Shown piece by piece: positions 1-8,550 of a DNA stretch of 64,000 bases (its first letter is position 1; each line of letters opens with the position of its first letter). Both the position numbers and the translations under genes were made by a program. Origin of the DNA: Bradyrhizobium commune (GTDB lineage Bacteria; Pseudomonadota; Alphaproteobacteria; Rhizobiales; Xanthobacteraceae); the NCBI RefSeq assembly GCF_015624505.1, contig NZ_CP061379.1, positions 2,108,001 through 2,172,000 on the forward strand, read 5' to 3'. Below the pieces are notes generated by a model. It did no database searches, was not told the DNA's origin, and worked only from the letters and a program-made list of their open reading frames with translations.

Positions 1-46
1 ATGTTGGAATGATACGCCTTGTATGGACTGCTGGTGGGGCGAGGAC

Positions 47-847
47 ATGCTCAAGGGATTTACGGCTCCTCGGTCGCCTCGAGGGACTGCTGCATTGGTC
101 CCGTCGCCGCCCTGGCACTTCGCAGGTGACGTGCTCGCAGTGGAATTCTGGAATGATCCTGATGTCTCTGCCCAGATCCTTCCGACGGGCATGTCACTTG
201 ATGAGCAATCTCGAGGCCACTCTGTTGCACTCTTCACGGACTATCAGTTCACGGCGCAGAGCGATGAGCATCTGGATCCGGCCAGATATCAGTGTCGCGG
301 CTTCAGCGTTCTGCTCGACGCAATGTGGAAGGGGACGCCGATAGCGTGGTGCCCATACTGCTATGTGGACAACGACGCCGCTTTGATGAGAGGCTGGATT
401 CAGGGCTACCCGAGAAAATTCGGCACTGTGCACCTCACCCGCACCTTTGCTGCTACGAGCTTGGCTTCGGCGCCACTCGTCCACGATGGCAGGTTTTCGG
501 CCTGCATGTCCGCTCACGGCCGCTTGCTGGTGCAGGCCAGCGTTACCTTACGCGAAAAAGCCGAGCATCTAGTCGGTCTGCTCGATCGGCGCATTGTCGG
601 ACGGCGGCATTTTCCACGGCTCTCCGCAGGCATGCACGACAAGCCGGCCGTGGACGAACTCGTTCGATGCGTTTCGGACCAGGTCCTGATCACCAACGTG
701 TGGATCGGCGAGGGTGAGCTCAATTTTCCGGAAGCCTATGGCGAGGAGCTGGACATGCTCGGGCCGGTCAAGGTGGGGCGCGGATACCGGTTCTCGTTTT
801 CGTACTCCGTCACCGATATCGAGGTTTTGGCAGACCTGACCGCCTAG
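47..847 (+). CDS. Acetoacetate decarboxylase-family protein, Schiff-base lysine position is Arg
   Basis: The 266-residue product has the acetoacetate decarboxylase (ADC) fold signature, including YVDNDAA at 107-113 followed by GYPRKFG at 120-126. In Clostridium ADC the equivalent YPKKLG carries Lys115, which forms the Schiff base, and Lys116. Here the first lysine is Arg123 and only Lys124 remains, so classical decarboxylation is doubtful; a related lyase, hydrolase or binding role is possible. The ATG at 47 is chosen because it follows GAGG and gives exactly the length and N-terminus (MLKGF) of the next gene; an upstream ATG at 23 is in frame. It is the first of a tandem paralogous pair. Family assignment is firm, activity is not. 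Confidence 0.85.
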   Translation: MLKGFTAPRSPRGTAALVPSPPWHFAGDVLAVEFWNDPDVSAQILPTGMSLDEQSRGHSVALFTDYQFTAQSDEHLDPARYQCRGFSVLLDAMWKGTPIAWCPYCYVDNDAALMRGWIQGYPRKFGTVHLTRTFAATSLASAPLVHDGRFSACMSAHGRLLVQASVTLREKAEHLVGLLDRRIVGRRHFPRLSAGMHDKPAVDELVRCVSDQVLITNVWIGEGELNFPEAYGEELDMLGPVKVGRGYRFSFSYSVTDIEVLADLTA

Positions 848-976
848 CAATCGGCCGGTGCCGACAGGCATGTTCTGGATTGCGGCAGGAATAGACAAAT
901 CGACGCATTTCAATCAAATCCAGCGAGGTTGGTTCCGGTAGCCTCTGTGTCGAAGCGATGCACGTAGGACACGGAA

Positions 977-1777
977 ATGCTCAAGGGTTTTACAGTTCCG
1001 AAGTCGCCCTTCGGTCAGGCCGCTCTAACTCCACCGCCACCCTGGCACTATGCCGGGGATGCCGTCGGCGTCGCGTTCTGGACCGACCCCGACGCGACAG
1101 CAGCTACTTTGCCGAGCGGACTTTCTCCCGATCCGGAGTCGAATGGTCACGCGGTCATGATGTTCCTGGATTGGCAATTCACCGCCCAGGACGACGAATA
1201 CCTCGAGCCGGCGCGTTATCAATATCGCGAGGCGCTTGTCCTGGTCGACGCAATGTATGCCGACGTGCCGGTGATGTGGTGTCCGTACATCTATGTCGAC
1301 AATGACGCTGCGCTGGCGCGCGGTTGGACGCAGGGATTTCCAAAGAAGATGGGCAGCATCTTTCAGACGCGCTCCTTCGTGGCCTCAGGGCCCGCCGCGG
1401 CGCCGATCGCGCCCGGCAGCCGGTTCGGCGCCAGCCTCTCGGCGCATGGCCAGCGTCTTGCGGAGTCATGCGTCACCTTGCGCAAGCCGGTCGAAAACGG
1501 GCTGTCGCTGCTCAGCCGACCCACGGTCCTGTTGCGATATTTCCCGACTCTCGCGGCCGGATGCCAGGACAAGCCAGCGGTCGATGAACTGGCGATGTCG
1601 GTCACCGACAATCTCACCGTTGCCGGCGCCTGGATCGGGACGGGAGAGCTCAATTTTCCGGAAACGAATGGCGAAGAACTCCACGCGCTGGCGCCGAGGC
1701 GGATCGAGTCGGGATTCCGTTACTCACTTTCCTACTCGATCAGCGATCTGAAGGTCCTCGAAGACCGTGGCACGTAG
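977..1777 (+). CDS. Acetoacetate decarboxylase-family protein (paralogue 2)
   Basis: The 266-residue paralogue of the preceding gene is colinear with it throughout (MLKGF start, PPWHYAGD near 21-28, YVDNDAA near 107-113). It keeps the lysine pair in GFPKKMG at 120-126, so Lys123 can take the Schiff-base role of ADC Lys115. Known family chemistry is decarboxylation of acetoacetate to acetone and CO2, but many members of this superfamily act on other beta-keto or aldol substrates. AGGA lies about 7 bases before the ATG. The 129-base gap to the upstream gene has no clear promoter, so the pair may be co-transcribed. The real substrate is unknown. Confidence 0.85.
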   Translation: MLKGFTVPKSPFGQAALTPPPPWHYAGDAVGVAFWTDPDATAATLPSGLSPDPESNGHAVMMFLDWQFTAQDDEYLEPARYQYREALVLVDAMYADVPVMWCPYIYVDNDAALARGWTQGFPKKMGSIFQTRSFVASGPAAAPIAPGSRFGASLSAHGQRLAESCVTLRKPVENGLSLLSRPTVLLRYFPTLAAGCQDKPAVDELAMSVTDNLTVAGAWIGTGELNFPETNGEELHALAPRRIESGFRYSLSYSISDLKVLEDRGT

Positions 1778-2105
1778 GTGAGGACACCCGGCGTGATGGC
1801 GGGGCATACTGTACTCGCTTCGTCAGCCGGGGCGCCGCGGCATCGCGTCCCGCAGCAGCCGGAAGCTTTCCCGCGACCGGTGAGGAAAGCTGATGGTCAC
1901 AATTGCGTCCGAATATCTGGTTCGACGCCATCTACATTGACGATCTGCTTGAAAATTAAGGGTTTTTTCCTTCCGTCGGAACATTCGCCCAGCAGCGGAG
2001 CATTTGCCCACTTTTAACCGTTCAGAACGTTACTTAACAAGCCAAGCGGCTCCCCTTGCTGCACTCTCTCGCCGGGCTGTCGGACTGATCGTCGAGGGAA
2101 TGAAT
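1778..2105. other. Intergenic region with an inverted repeat
   Basis: No convincing gene is seen in these 328 bases. The right half is AT-richer than its surroundings. At 2019-2029 it holds the perfect inverted repeat CGTTC-A-GAACG, some 80 bases before the preferred start of the AraC gene, which is a plausible operator. No clear sigma-70 promoter could be fixed. Confidence 0.4.
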
Positions 2106-2693
2106 ATGGCAGGACTTCCGGCTACTGCACCAGAATCGCCCCCGGCATCCGATCAACAGTTCAGCCTGGTTGCGAACAGCTTGGCCACGTTGCTTGAAAC
2201 GGCGCGGCGCGAGCTTGAGCGTGATCGAGATGCGGCCAAGGTGTCGCTGGCCACGGCATCTCACATCCTGCAAGCGGAGATCGAGCGATGCTCCGGCGCT
2301 CACGGCTCCACAAGGGGCGGCCTGGCAGCCTGGCAGATCCTGCGCGTGCGAGCCTACATCGACAGCAATCTGCATCGCACCATCCACATTCGGGATCTCA
2401 GTGCAGTCGCACGTCGAAGCCCTGCGCACTTCTCCCGCAAGTTCAAGCTGGCTGTCGGGGAGTCGCCGCACGCCTATGTGGTGAGAAGGCGACTGGAGCG
2501 AGCCTGCCACCTGATGATGACCTGTGCGGCGTCGTTGAGCGAAATAGCCCTGAGCGTAGGCTTTTCCGATCAAGCCCATCTCTGCAGGCTGTTCAGACAC
2601 GCCTTTGGTCAGAGCCCGGCCAACTGGCGACGCGAGCTTGGAATCCCTTGCGAGCTCACCCCGAGAACCGAGATGGACGAAAATAGCTCATGA
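2106..2693 (+). CDS. AraC-family transcriptional regulator
   Basis: The C-terminal half is a typical AraC double helix-turn-helix: the first motif lies around LSAVARRSPAHFSRKFK and the second around LSEIALSVGFSDQAHLCRLF, ending in FGQSPANWRRE. The N-terminal roughly 75 residues are predicted helical, with no recognisable sugar-binding cupin. GAGGGA at 2093-2098 sits 7 bases before the ATG at 2106, which favours that start (195 aa) over the in-frame ATG at 2100 or longer forms from 2004. The stop overlaps the next regulator start as ATGA, so the two are probably translationally coupled. It may control the neighbouring decarboxylase-family genes (inference). Confidence 0.85.
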   Translation: MAGLPATAPESPPASDQQFSLVANSLATLLETARRELERDRDAAKVSLATASHILQAEIERCSGAHGSTRGGLAAWQILRVRAYIDSNLHRTIHIRDLSAVARRSPAHFSRKFKLAVGESPHAYVVRRRLERACHLMMTCAASLSEIALSVGFSDQAHLCRLFRHAFGQSPANWRRELGIPCELTPRTEMDENSS

Positions 2694-5542
2694 GCGGTCA
2701 GCAGGGGACAGTCCTCAGCTTCGGCCCCTTCGAACTGTCGATAGCAAACAGACTGTTGACGAACGACGCGAAAGTCGTGCCGCTCGGCGCACGCGCCATG
2801 GATCTCCTCATCATCCTGGTGGAGCAGGCAGGCAAGGTCGTCGGCAGGAGGACTCTGATCGAACGCGTTTGGCCAGAGCGAGGGGCGGAACAAGTCAGCC
2901 TGCGCGTCCATATTTCAGCGTTGCGGAAGGCTCTCGATCAAAGCGACCCCGGAAGGCGATACGTCGCGAACATACCCGGGCGCGGGTACAGCTTCGTCGT
3001 ACCGGTCACCTCACGTGCCTCGCAGATGTCGGAGAATCCCAAGCTGCCTCCGAGGCCCCGAGTGCCTGCGCGCCTGATGCGGATGCTTGGACGTGAACAA
3101 GCCGTGGCCGAGATCCAGGCGAAGCTGGCCGGGCAGAAGTTTGTCACGGTCGTCGGGCCTGGCGGCGTCGGCAAGACCACGGTGGCGGTCGCAGTTGCCC
3201 ATGAGATGGGCACAGCCTTCGACAGCCAGGTTCTCTTCATCGACCTGAGTGCGCTCGGCGACGCCTCGCTCGTCGCGCCTGCCATCGCCGCATCACTTGG
3301 CATGTCGGTGCAAACAAACAATGTCGTACCCGCCTTGATCGATCGCTTGCAGGGAAGGCCAGCGCTGATCGTGCTCGACTGTTGCGAGCATCTGATCGAT
3401 GGAGCGTCGGCCGTCGCAGAGGAGCTGATGCGCCGTGTCCCGACATTGCATTTACTCGCGACCAGCCGGGAGGCCATGCGCGTCGAGGGTGAGCATGTCT
3501 ACGAACTCGACGGGCTCGAATGCCCTCCGGAAGACGACAATCTGTCAGCGCGGGATGCGCTGCAATACCCCTCTGTTCAATTGCTGGTCGACCGCGTGCG
3601 AGCCGTGCGAAGTGACTTCGAACTGACGGATGCGGATGCGCCGATCGCTGCGGAAATCTGCCGACGGCTTGACGGCATTCCCTTGGCAGTCGAACTCGCA
3701 GCCTGCAGGGTCGACATATTCGGCCTTGGCAAGACCGCAAGCCTGCTCGACGAGCGACTGAACCTGTCATGGGTGGGGCGCAGGACCGCACCGTCGAGGC
3801 ACCAGACGTTGAACGCCACGTTGGAGTGGAGCTACGACCTGCTCGGCGAGGCAGAGAAGCGCATATTGAATCGGCTCAGCGTATTTGCCGGCGGATTTTC
3901 GTTCGAAGCGGCGGTCGCTGTTGTCGCCGATGAGACGGTGGATGAAGCAAACGTATCGGATTGCGTTTGGGAGCTTCGCTCGAAATCGATGATTGCCGCT
4001 CAAGGACAGGACGGCCGGCTGCGCTTGCTTGACCCCACCCGCGCCTTTGCCCTGCAGCGATTGGCCAGGAGCGGCGAGCAGGACCTCTTTCGCCGCCGTC
4101 ACGCCCTCTATTTCACCGACCTGTTCAGGCAGGGCGCTGCAATGGACATATCGGGCTGGCCTAAGGCGCTCGCGATTGAGGTCGATAACCTCAGAGCCGC
4201 CCTGAACTGGGCGTTTTCTGCGACGGGCGATGCGAAAACCGGCGTTGAACTCGCTGCGGCTTCGGCAAGCGCCTGGATGGGCATGGCGCTTCTCACCGAA
4301 TGCGTGGAATGGATGAGAAAGGCCATAAGCCATCTCGACGAGAAGAATTCGGGCACACGGCAGGAGATGGTCCTTCAGTCGGCCCTCGCGAGTTGCGTGA
4401 TGTTCACTGGGGGCATGACGGAAAAATCATACGCGACGTGGGCCAAGGCGCTGCTTCTCGCCGAGGGCCTCAACGACATCGACTATCAGATGGACGCCGT
4501 GCTTGTGCTGTGGGCACACGAGTTGCGCGTTCCGAACTATGCGCAAGCCATCGAGCTGGCGGACCGCGGCGGCATGGTTTCGGAAGGAACGGGCCGGATC
4601 GGCGCCGTCGCAACGGCCAACTACATGCGGGGCATCGCGTATTACCATGTCGGCCGCATTACGGAAGCTCAAGGCCTGCTGGAACTGTCGCTGCATCGTG
4701 ATGACGAGGCTGCGCGACAATTGCTGATCAAGCGGTTTGGCTATGATCGCAAGGTCGACAATTTGGCCGGTCTTGCGACCCTGGCGTGGTTGCGCGGCTC
4801 TCCGGATCAAGCCCGCAGGTTCAATCAAATGGCCGTCGCCGAGGCGCGCCAATCCAATCGGACCGTGAACCTTTGTGGCGCGCTGACCTTTGCAGGCTTC
4901 ATCGCATATTTCACAAATCCGGATGACGGCGAAGCCCAGGCGTTCGTCGACGAACTCGTCACTCATGCCGGGAAATCCGCTCTCCACAACTACCAGGGCT
5001 TTGGTCTCGGCATGCAGGCTCTCTACGAAGTCAGGCGAGGAGGGCAAATCAGCGCGGCGTCCGCGATGCTCTACTCGGGTCTCGAGAAGCTTTCCGCGGC
5101 GCGCTACGGAATTTTCAACTGGATCTTGCAGGCAGAGTTTGCGATGTGCACGGCCCTCGCGAGCCGGCCGAGGGAAGGGCTTGATGTCTTCGAGCGTGCG
5201 AAGATCGATCTCGACGAAAGCCGATGGTATGGCCCGGAACTGCACCGCATCAGGGGTGAACTGGCGCTGAGCAACGGCGAAGGATTGGCAGCTGGCAGGC
5301 AATACTTTCAGCGCGCGCTCGAGCTTGCAAACAGGCAGGCCAGCCTGTCATGGGCGCTCAGGGCCGCGACCAGCCTCGCCATTGCCGAGACGTCGGCCGG
5401 GCGAAAGGAGGCCGCGTGGCGGACCTTGCAGGCCACTCACGCGAAGTTTCGGGAGGATTTCGAGACCTTCGACCTCCGGCTGGCCAGGCAGGTGCTGAGC
5501 GGTTCATACCGGCGTGAAGACGCAGCCAATTCAATGCAGTGA
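2690..5542 (+). CDS. Winged-helix / NTPase / repeat signal-transduction regulator (paralogue 1)
   Basis: This 950-residue protein starts with an OmpR/PhoB-type winged helix (about 8-105, ending RGYSFVVPV). A STAND-type NTPase follows, with Walker A GPGGVGKT at 156-163, Walker B LIVLD at 226-230, a TSRE motif near 257 and the NB-ARC-like motif GIPLAVELAA near 330. The remaining half is alpha-helical and probably TPR-like. There is no receiver domain, so activation is likely by ligand or partner binding to the repeats plus nucleotide exchange. It is one of three paralogues within 12 kb and is coupled to the AraC gene by an ATGA overlap. The signal sensed is unknown. Confidence 0.85.
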   Translation: MSGQQGTVLSFGPFELSIANRLLTNDAKVVPLGARAMDLLIILVEQAGKVVGRRTLIERVWPERGAEQVSLRVHISALRKALDQSDPGRRYVANIPGRGYSFVVPVTSRASQMSENPKLPPRPRVPARLMRMLGREQAVAEIQAKLAGQKFVTVVGPGGVGKTTVAVAVAHEMGTAFDSQVLFIDLSALGDASLVAPAIAASLGMSVQTNNVVPALIDRLQGRPALIVLDCCEHLIDGASAVAEELMRRVPTLHLLATSREAMRVEGEHVYELDGLECPPEDDNLSARDALQYPSVQLLVDRVRAVRSDFELTDADAPIAAEICRRLDGIPLAVELAACRVDIFGLGKTASLLDERLNLSWVGRRTAPSRHQTLNATLEWSYDLLGEAEKRILNRLSVFAGGFSFEAAVAVVADETVDEANVSDCVWELRSKSMIAAQGQDGRLRLLDPTRAFALQRLARSGEQDLFRRRHALYFTDLFRQGAAMDISGWPKALAIEVDNLRAALNWAFSATGDAKTGVELAAASASAWMGMALLTECVEWMRKAISHLDEKNSGTRQEMVLQSALASCVMFTGGMTEKSYATWAKALLLAEGLNDIDYQMDAVLVLWAHELRVPNYAQAIELADRGGMVSEGTGRIGAVATANYMRGIAYYHVGRITEAQGLLELSLHRDDEAARQLLIKRFGYDRKVDNLAGLATLAWLRGSPDQARRFNQMAVAEARQSNRTVNLCGALTFAGFIAYFTNPDDGEAQAFVDELVTHAGKSALHNYQGFGLGMQALYEVRRGGQISAASAMLYSGLEKLSAARYGIFNWILQAEFAMCTALASRPREGLDVFERAKIDLDESRWYGPELHRIRGELALSNGEGLAAGRQYFQRALELANRQASLSWALRAATSLAIAETSAGRKEAAWRTLQATHAKFREDFETFDLRLARQVLSGSYRREDAANSMQ

Positions 5543-5657
5543 GGCTTGTTGCCAAAGGAGGTTTCGGCTAACACTTGATCGGTTGGCGTGCGTTTGCGCA
5601 AGACTGACGGCGAACGATGCGGTAACCAGATCGTCGGCGGTCTTGGCGGAATGATTG

Positions 5658-8537
5658 ATGTCGGTCCCACCAATTGGCTCATCGAGTGCAATCCGGCTTC
5701 GGTTTGGCCCATTCGAGCTGAGTGTCGCCGAGCGCTCTCTCAGCAAGGCGAGCCAGGTCATTCCACTGGGTGGCAGGGTCTACGACATCCTGATCGCGCT
5801 GCTCGAAAACGCCGGTGAGGTCGTCCCGAAGTCCGAACTGATCGCGAAGGCTTGGCCTGATGTGACGGTCGAGGAGGGCAGTCTTCGCGTCCATCTGTCG
5901 GCGCTGCGCAAGGCACTGGGCGACGGCCAGTTCGGCAACAAGTACATCGCGAATATCCAGGGCCGCGGCTATAGCTTCATCGCGCCGGTTACGCGATTGT
6001 CCGCAGTTCGCGACAGCGGTAGCGCATCTTCGGGATTGTCAAACCTGCCGCCGGCCCTGGGTCGCATGGTTGGTCGTAGCAAGGTCGTCCTTGAAATTCA
6101 GCATCTGCTCCAGACGGAACAGCGTCTGATTACAATTCTGGGTGCCGGGGGCATGGGCAAGACGACGGTTGCCCTGTCAGTCGGGCACGGGGCGCTGGCC
6201 GACTTCTCCGGGGCGGTATTCTTTGTCGACCTTTCAACGGCGACCGATAATGAGCAAGTCATCGGCGCTGTCGCTGCCGCGCTCGGGCTCGCCCCGCACC
6301 TGGTCGATCCGAGGGAGGCGTTGCTCAATTTCCTGCGCACACGCAGGGCGCTTGTCATTCTCGACAGTTGCGAGCATCTCATCGAGAGCGCCGCGGAGAT
6401 CGCCGACCATATTTTCCGGAACGCCCCCGACATCTACATCCTCGCGACCAGCAGGGAGATCTTGCGTGTTGCTGGCGAACACGTGCTTCGTCTTTGTCCA
6501 CTGGACTGCCCGCCGGAGCAGCCGCGGTTGACCGCGTCGGAGGTGTTGGCTTATCCGGCAGTACGGTTGTTTGCCGAACGGGTCAGTGCTCGCCGCGGCA
6601 ATTTTTCGCTGAGTGACGACGAAGCCCCCATGGTTGCCGAGATCTGCCGCAAGCTTGACGGCATTGCGCTCGCCATCGAACTCGCCGCTGGAAGAGCCGC
6701 TGTCTTCGGCGTCAGGAACACTGTGGCAAGATTGGGTTCGCACCTCGATCTTCTCAAATTCGGCCGCCGGACGGCGAATCCGCGGCATCAGACCCTCAAG
6801 GCGACGCTGGACTGGAGCCACGATCACCTGTCCGAGGTCGAGTGCGTTGTACTGCGACGTGTCGCGATCTTCGTCGGGCACTTTTCACTGGAAGCGGCGT
6901 GTGCGGTTGCAGAGCAGGACGGAATTGACCGGTCCGAGATCGAGGGCGCGGTCGAAAACCTCGTCAACAAATCGCTCATTGTGGCGTGGCCCAGCTACCG
7001 GCGGATGCTTTACCGATTGCTCGACACCACGCGCTCCTATGCCTTGGAGAAACTGGCGGCAAGCGGCGAACATCAGTCCATGGCGGCGCGCCACGCGAGC
7101 CATTTGAGTCGATCGTTGCACGACAACCGCGAGAATCTCTTCGATCTGGAGCCCGGACGAACTTTGGCGGATGCGACGCAGCACAATCTCGGTGATATCC
7201 GTGCCGCACTCGAATGGAGCTTCGGTCCCGATGGAAACGACCGCGCGGCCACACAAATGGCGGCCGCCGCCCCGCAATTGCTCCTGGCCAAATCGCTTTT
7301 CATGGAGTGCCGGGATTGGATGGAGAAGGCGATCGATCGGATCGCTGCGGAGGATGACCCGCGGGACCAGATGGAAATCCACGCTTCGCTCGCCTTGTCG
7401 CTGATGTTCACTGCCGGCAACAGTGAAAGGGTTCGCGATGCCTTCAATACGGCGTTGACTCTCGCCGAGCGGTGCGAGGATGCCTACCAGCAGCTGCGTC
7501 TTCTCAGCGGGCTGTCGATGTATCTTCACCGCACGATCGACGCGGCGGCCAGTCTTGAAGTTGCGCTGCGCGCAGAGTCCGTCGCGAACAAGACCGGAAA
7601 TCCGGAGGATGCAGCGCTAGCGGATTCGATGCTGGGAGCAGCGTACTATATGCTTGCGGACCACCTCCGCGCGCCAAAATACCTCGAACGGGCCCTGCAC
7701 GGGGCGCCGGCTTCCCGACGGTTCAACGCAACTCAATATCTGTTTGATCTGCGCACCACATCGCTGTTCAACCTTACCCGATCGCACTGGTTTGCTGGCA
7801 ATCTTGATAAGGCGGTCGGTTATTCCGGACGAACCATCGCGGAGGCTGAGAAATCGGATCATCCGATAGCCCTGTGTCGGGCCCTGATCCTGACGATGCC
7901 TCTCTATTTCTGGATCGACGACTTGGGACAGGCCGAACGGAACCTTTCTGCGCTCGAGCTCACCGCCGAGAAGTATTCGTTGGAGCCATTTCGCGCGGTC
8001 GCCGTGGGACTTCGGGGGCGTTATCTGGTTCGCGTCGGCCAGACAGAGGATGGCATGTGTCATCTGCGGGACAGCTTGAAAAAGCTGCGGATACTGCGAT
8101 ACGAAATGCTCGTAACGGATTTTGTCTCCGAATTGGCGGTCAGTCTGGCAAAGCAAAACCAGCGCGCGGAAGCGCTGGCTCTCATCGACGGTTCGATCGC
8201 CACGCAGCTTGGATCGAGGAGGCCTCTTCATCTTCCGGCCCTCTTTTTGGCGAAAGGCGTGGCCCTTATGTGCGGTGAATCCCAACAGCGTGATCTGGCT
8301 GTGGAGTGTTTCGAGGCGGCAATGACCCTGGCAGCGCAACAGTCGGCGCTTTCGTTCGAACTGCGGGCAGGATTGGCGCTTGCGCGGATTTGGATTGATC
8401 GGGGTCAAATCCGAGGGGCCCATGAGCTCATCGGAGCCATCTACGGCCGATTTACCGAGGGCTTCGAAACGCCGGATCTCGTGCTGGCGAGCCAAATCCT
8501 CGAGCAGACGAGTGTTCGTGCGCGGCAAGCCGGATGA
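5658..8537 (+). CDS. Winged-helix / NTPase / repeat signal-transduction regulator (paralogue 2)
   Basis: The 959-residue paralogue of the upstream protein has the same order: winged helix (about 12-110), Walker A GAGGMGKT at 162-169, Walker B LVILD at 232-236, the motif GIALAIELAAGRA near 335, then a long helical repeat region. The ATG at 5658 is preferred to the TTG at 5655 because GGCGGA lies 6 bases upstream. It is separated from paralogue 1 by 115 bases and converges on the LuxR-type gene, with only 13 bases between the stops. Duplication followed by divergence is the simplest history. It presumably activates a nearby promoter, but no target can be read from sequence. Confidence 0.83.
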   Translation: MSVPPIGSSSAIRLRFGPFELSVAERSLSKASQVIPLGGRVYDILIALLENAGEVVPKSELIAKAWPDVTVEEGSLRVHLSALRKALGDGQFGNKYIANIQGRGYSFIAPVTRLSAVRDSGSASSGLSNLPPALGRMVGRSKVVLEIQHLLQTEQRLITILGAGGMGKTTVALSVGHGALADFSGAVFFVDLSTATDNEQVIGAVAAALGLAPHLVDPREALLNFLRTRRALVILDSCEHLIESAAEIADHIFRNAPDIYILATSREILRVAGEHVLRLCPLDCPPEQPRLTASEVLAYPAVRLFAERVSARRGNFSLSDDEAPMVAEICRKLDGIALAIELAAGRAAVFGVRNTVARLGSHLDLLKFGRRTANPRHQTLKATLDWSHDHLSEVECVVLRRVAIFVGHFSLEAACAVAEQDGIDRSEIEGAVENLVNKSLIVAWPSYRRMLYRLLDTTRSYALEKLAASGEHQSMAARHASHLSRSLHDNRENLFDLEPGRTLADATQHNLGDIRAALEWSFGPDGNDRAATQMAAAAPQLLLAKSLFMECRDWMEKAIDRIAAEDDPRDQMEIHASLALSLMFTAGNSERVRDAFNTALTLAERCEDAYQQLRLLSGLSMYLHRTIDAAASLEVALRAESVANKTGNPEDAALADSMLGAAYYMLADHLRAPKYLERALHGAPASRRFNATQYLFDLRTTSLFNLTRSHWFAGNLDKAVGYSGRTIAEAEKSDHPIALCRALILTMPLYFWIDDLGQAERNLSALELTAEKYSLEPFRAVAVGLRGRYLVRVGQTEDGMCHLRDSLKKLRILRYEMLVTDFVSELAVSLAKQNQRAEALALIDGSIATQLGSRRPLHLPALFLAKGVALMCGESQQRDLAVECFEAAMTLAAQQSALSFELRAGLALARIWIDRGQIRGAHELIGAIYGRFTEGFETPDLVLASQILEQTSVRARQAG

Positions 8538-8550
8538 AGGGCGCGAAGCT

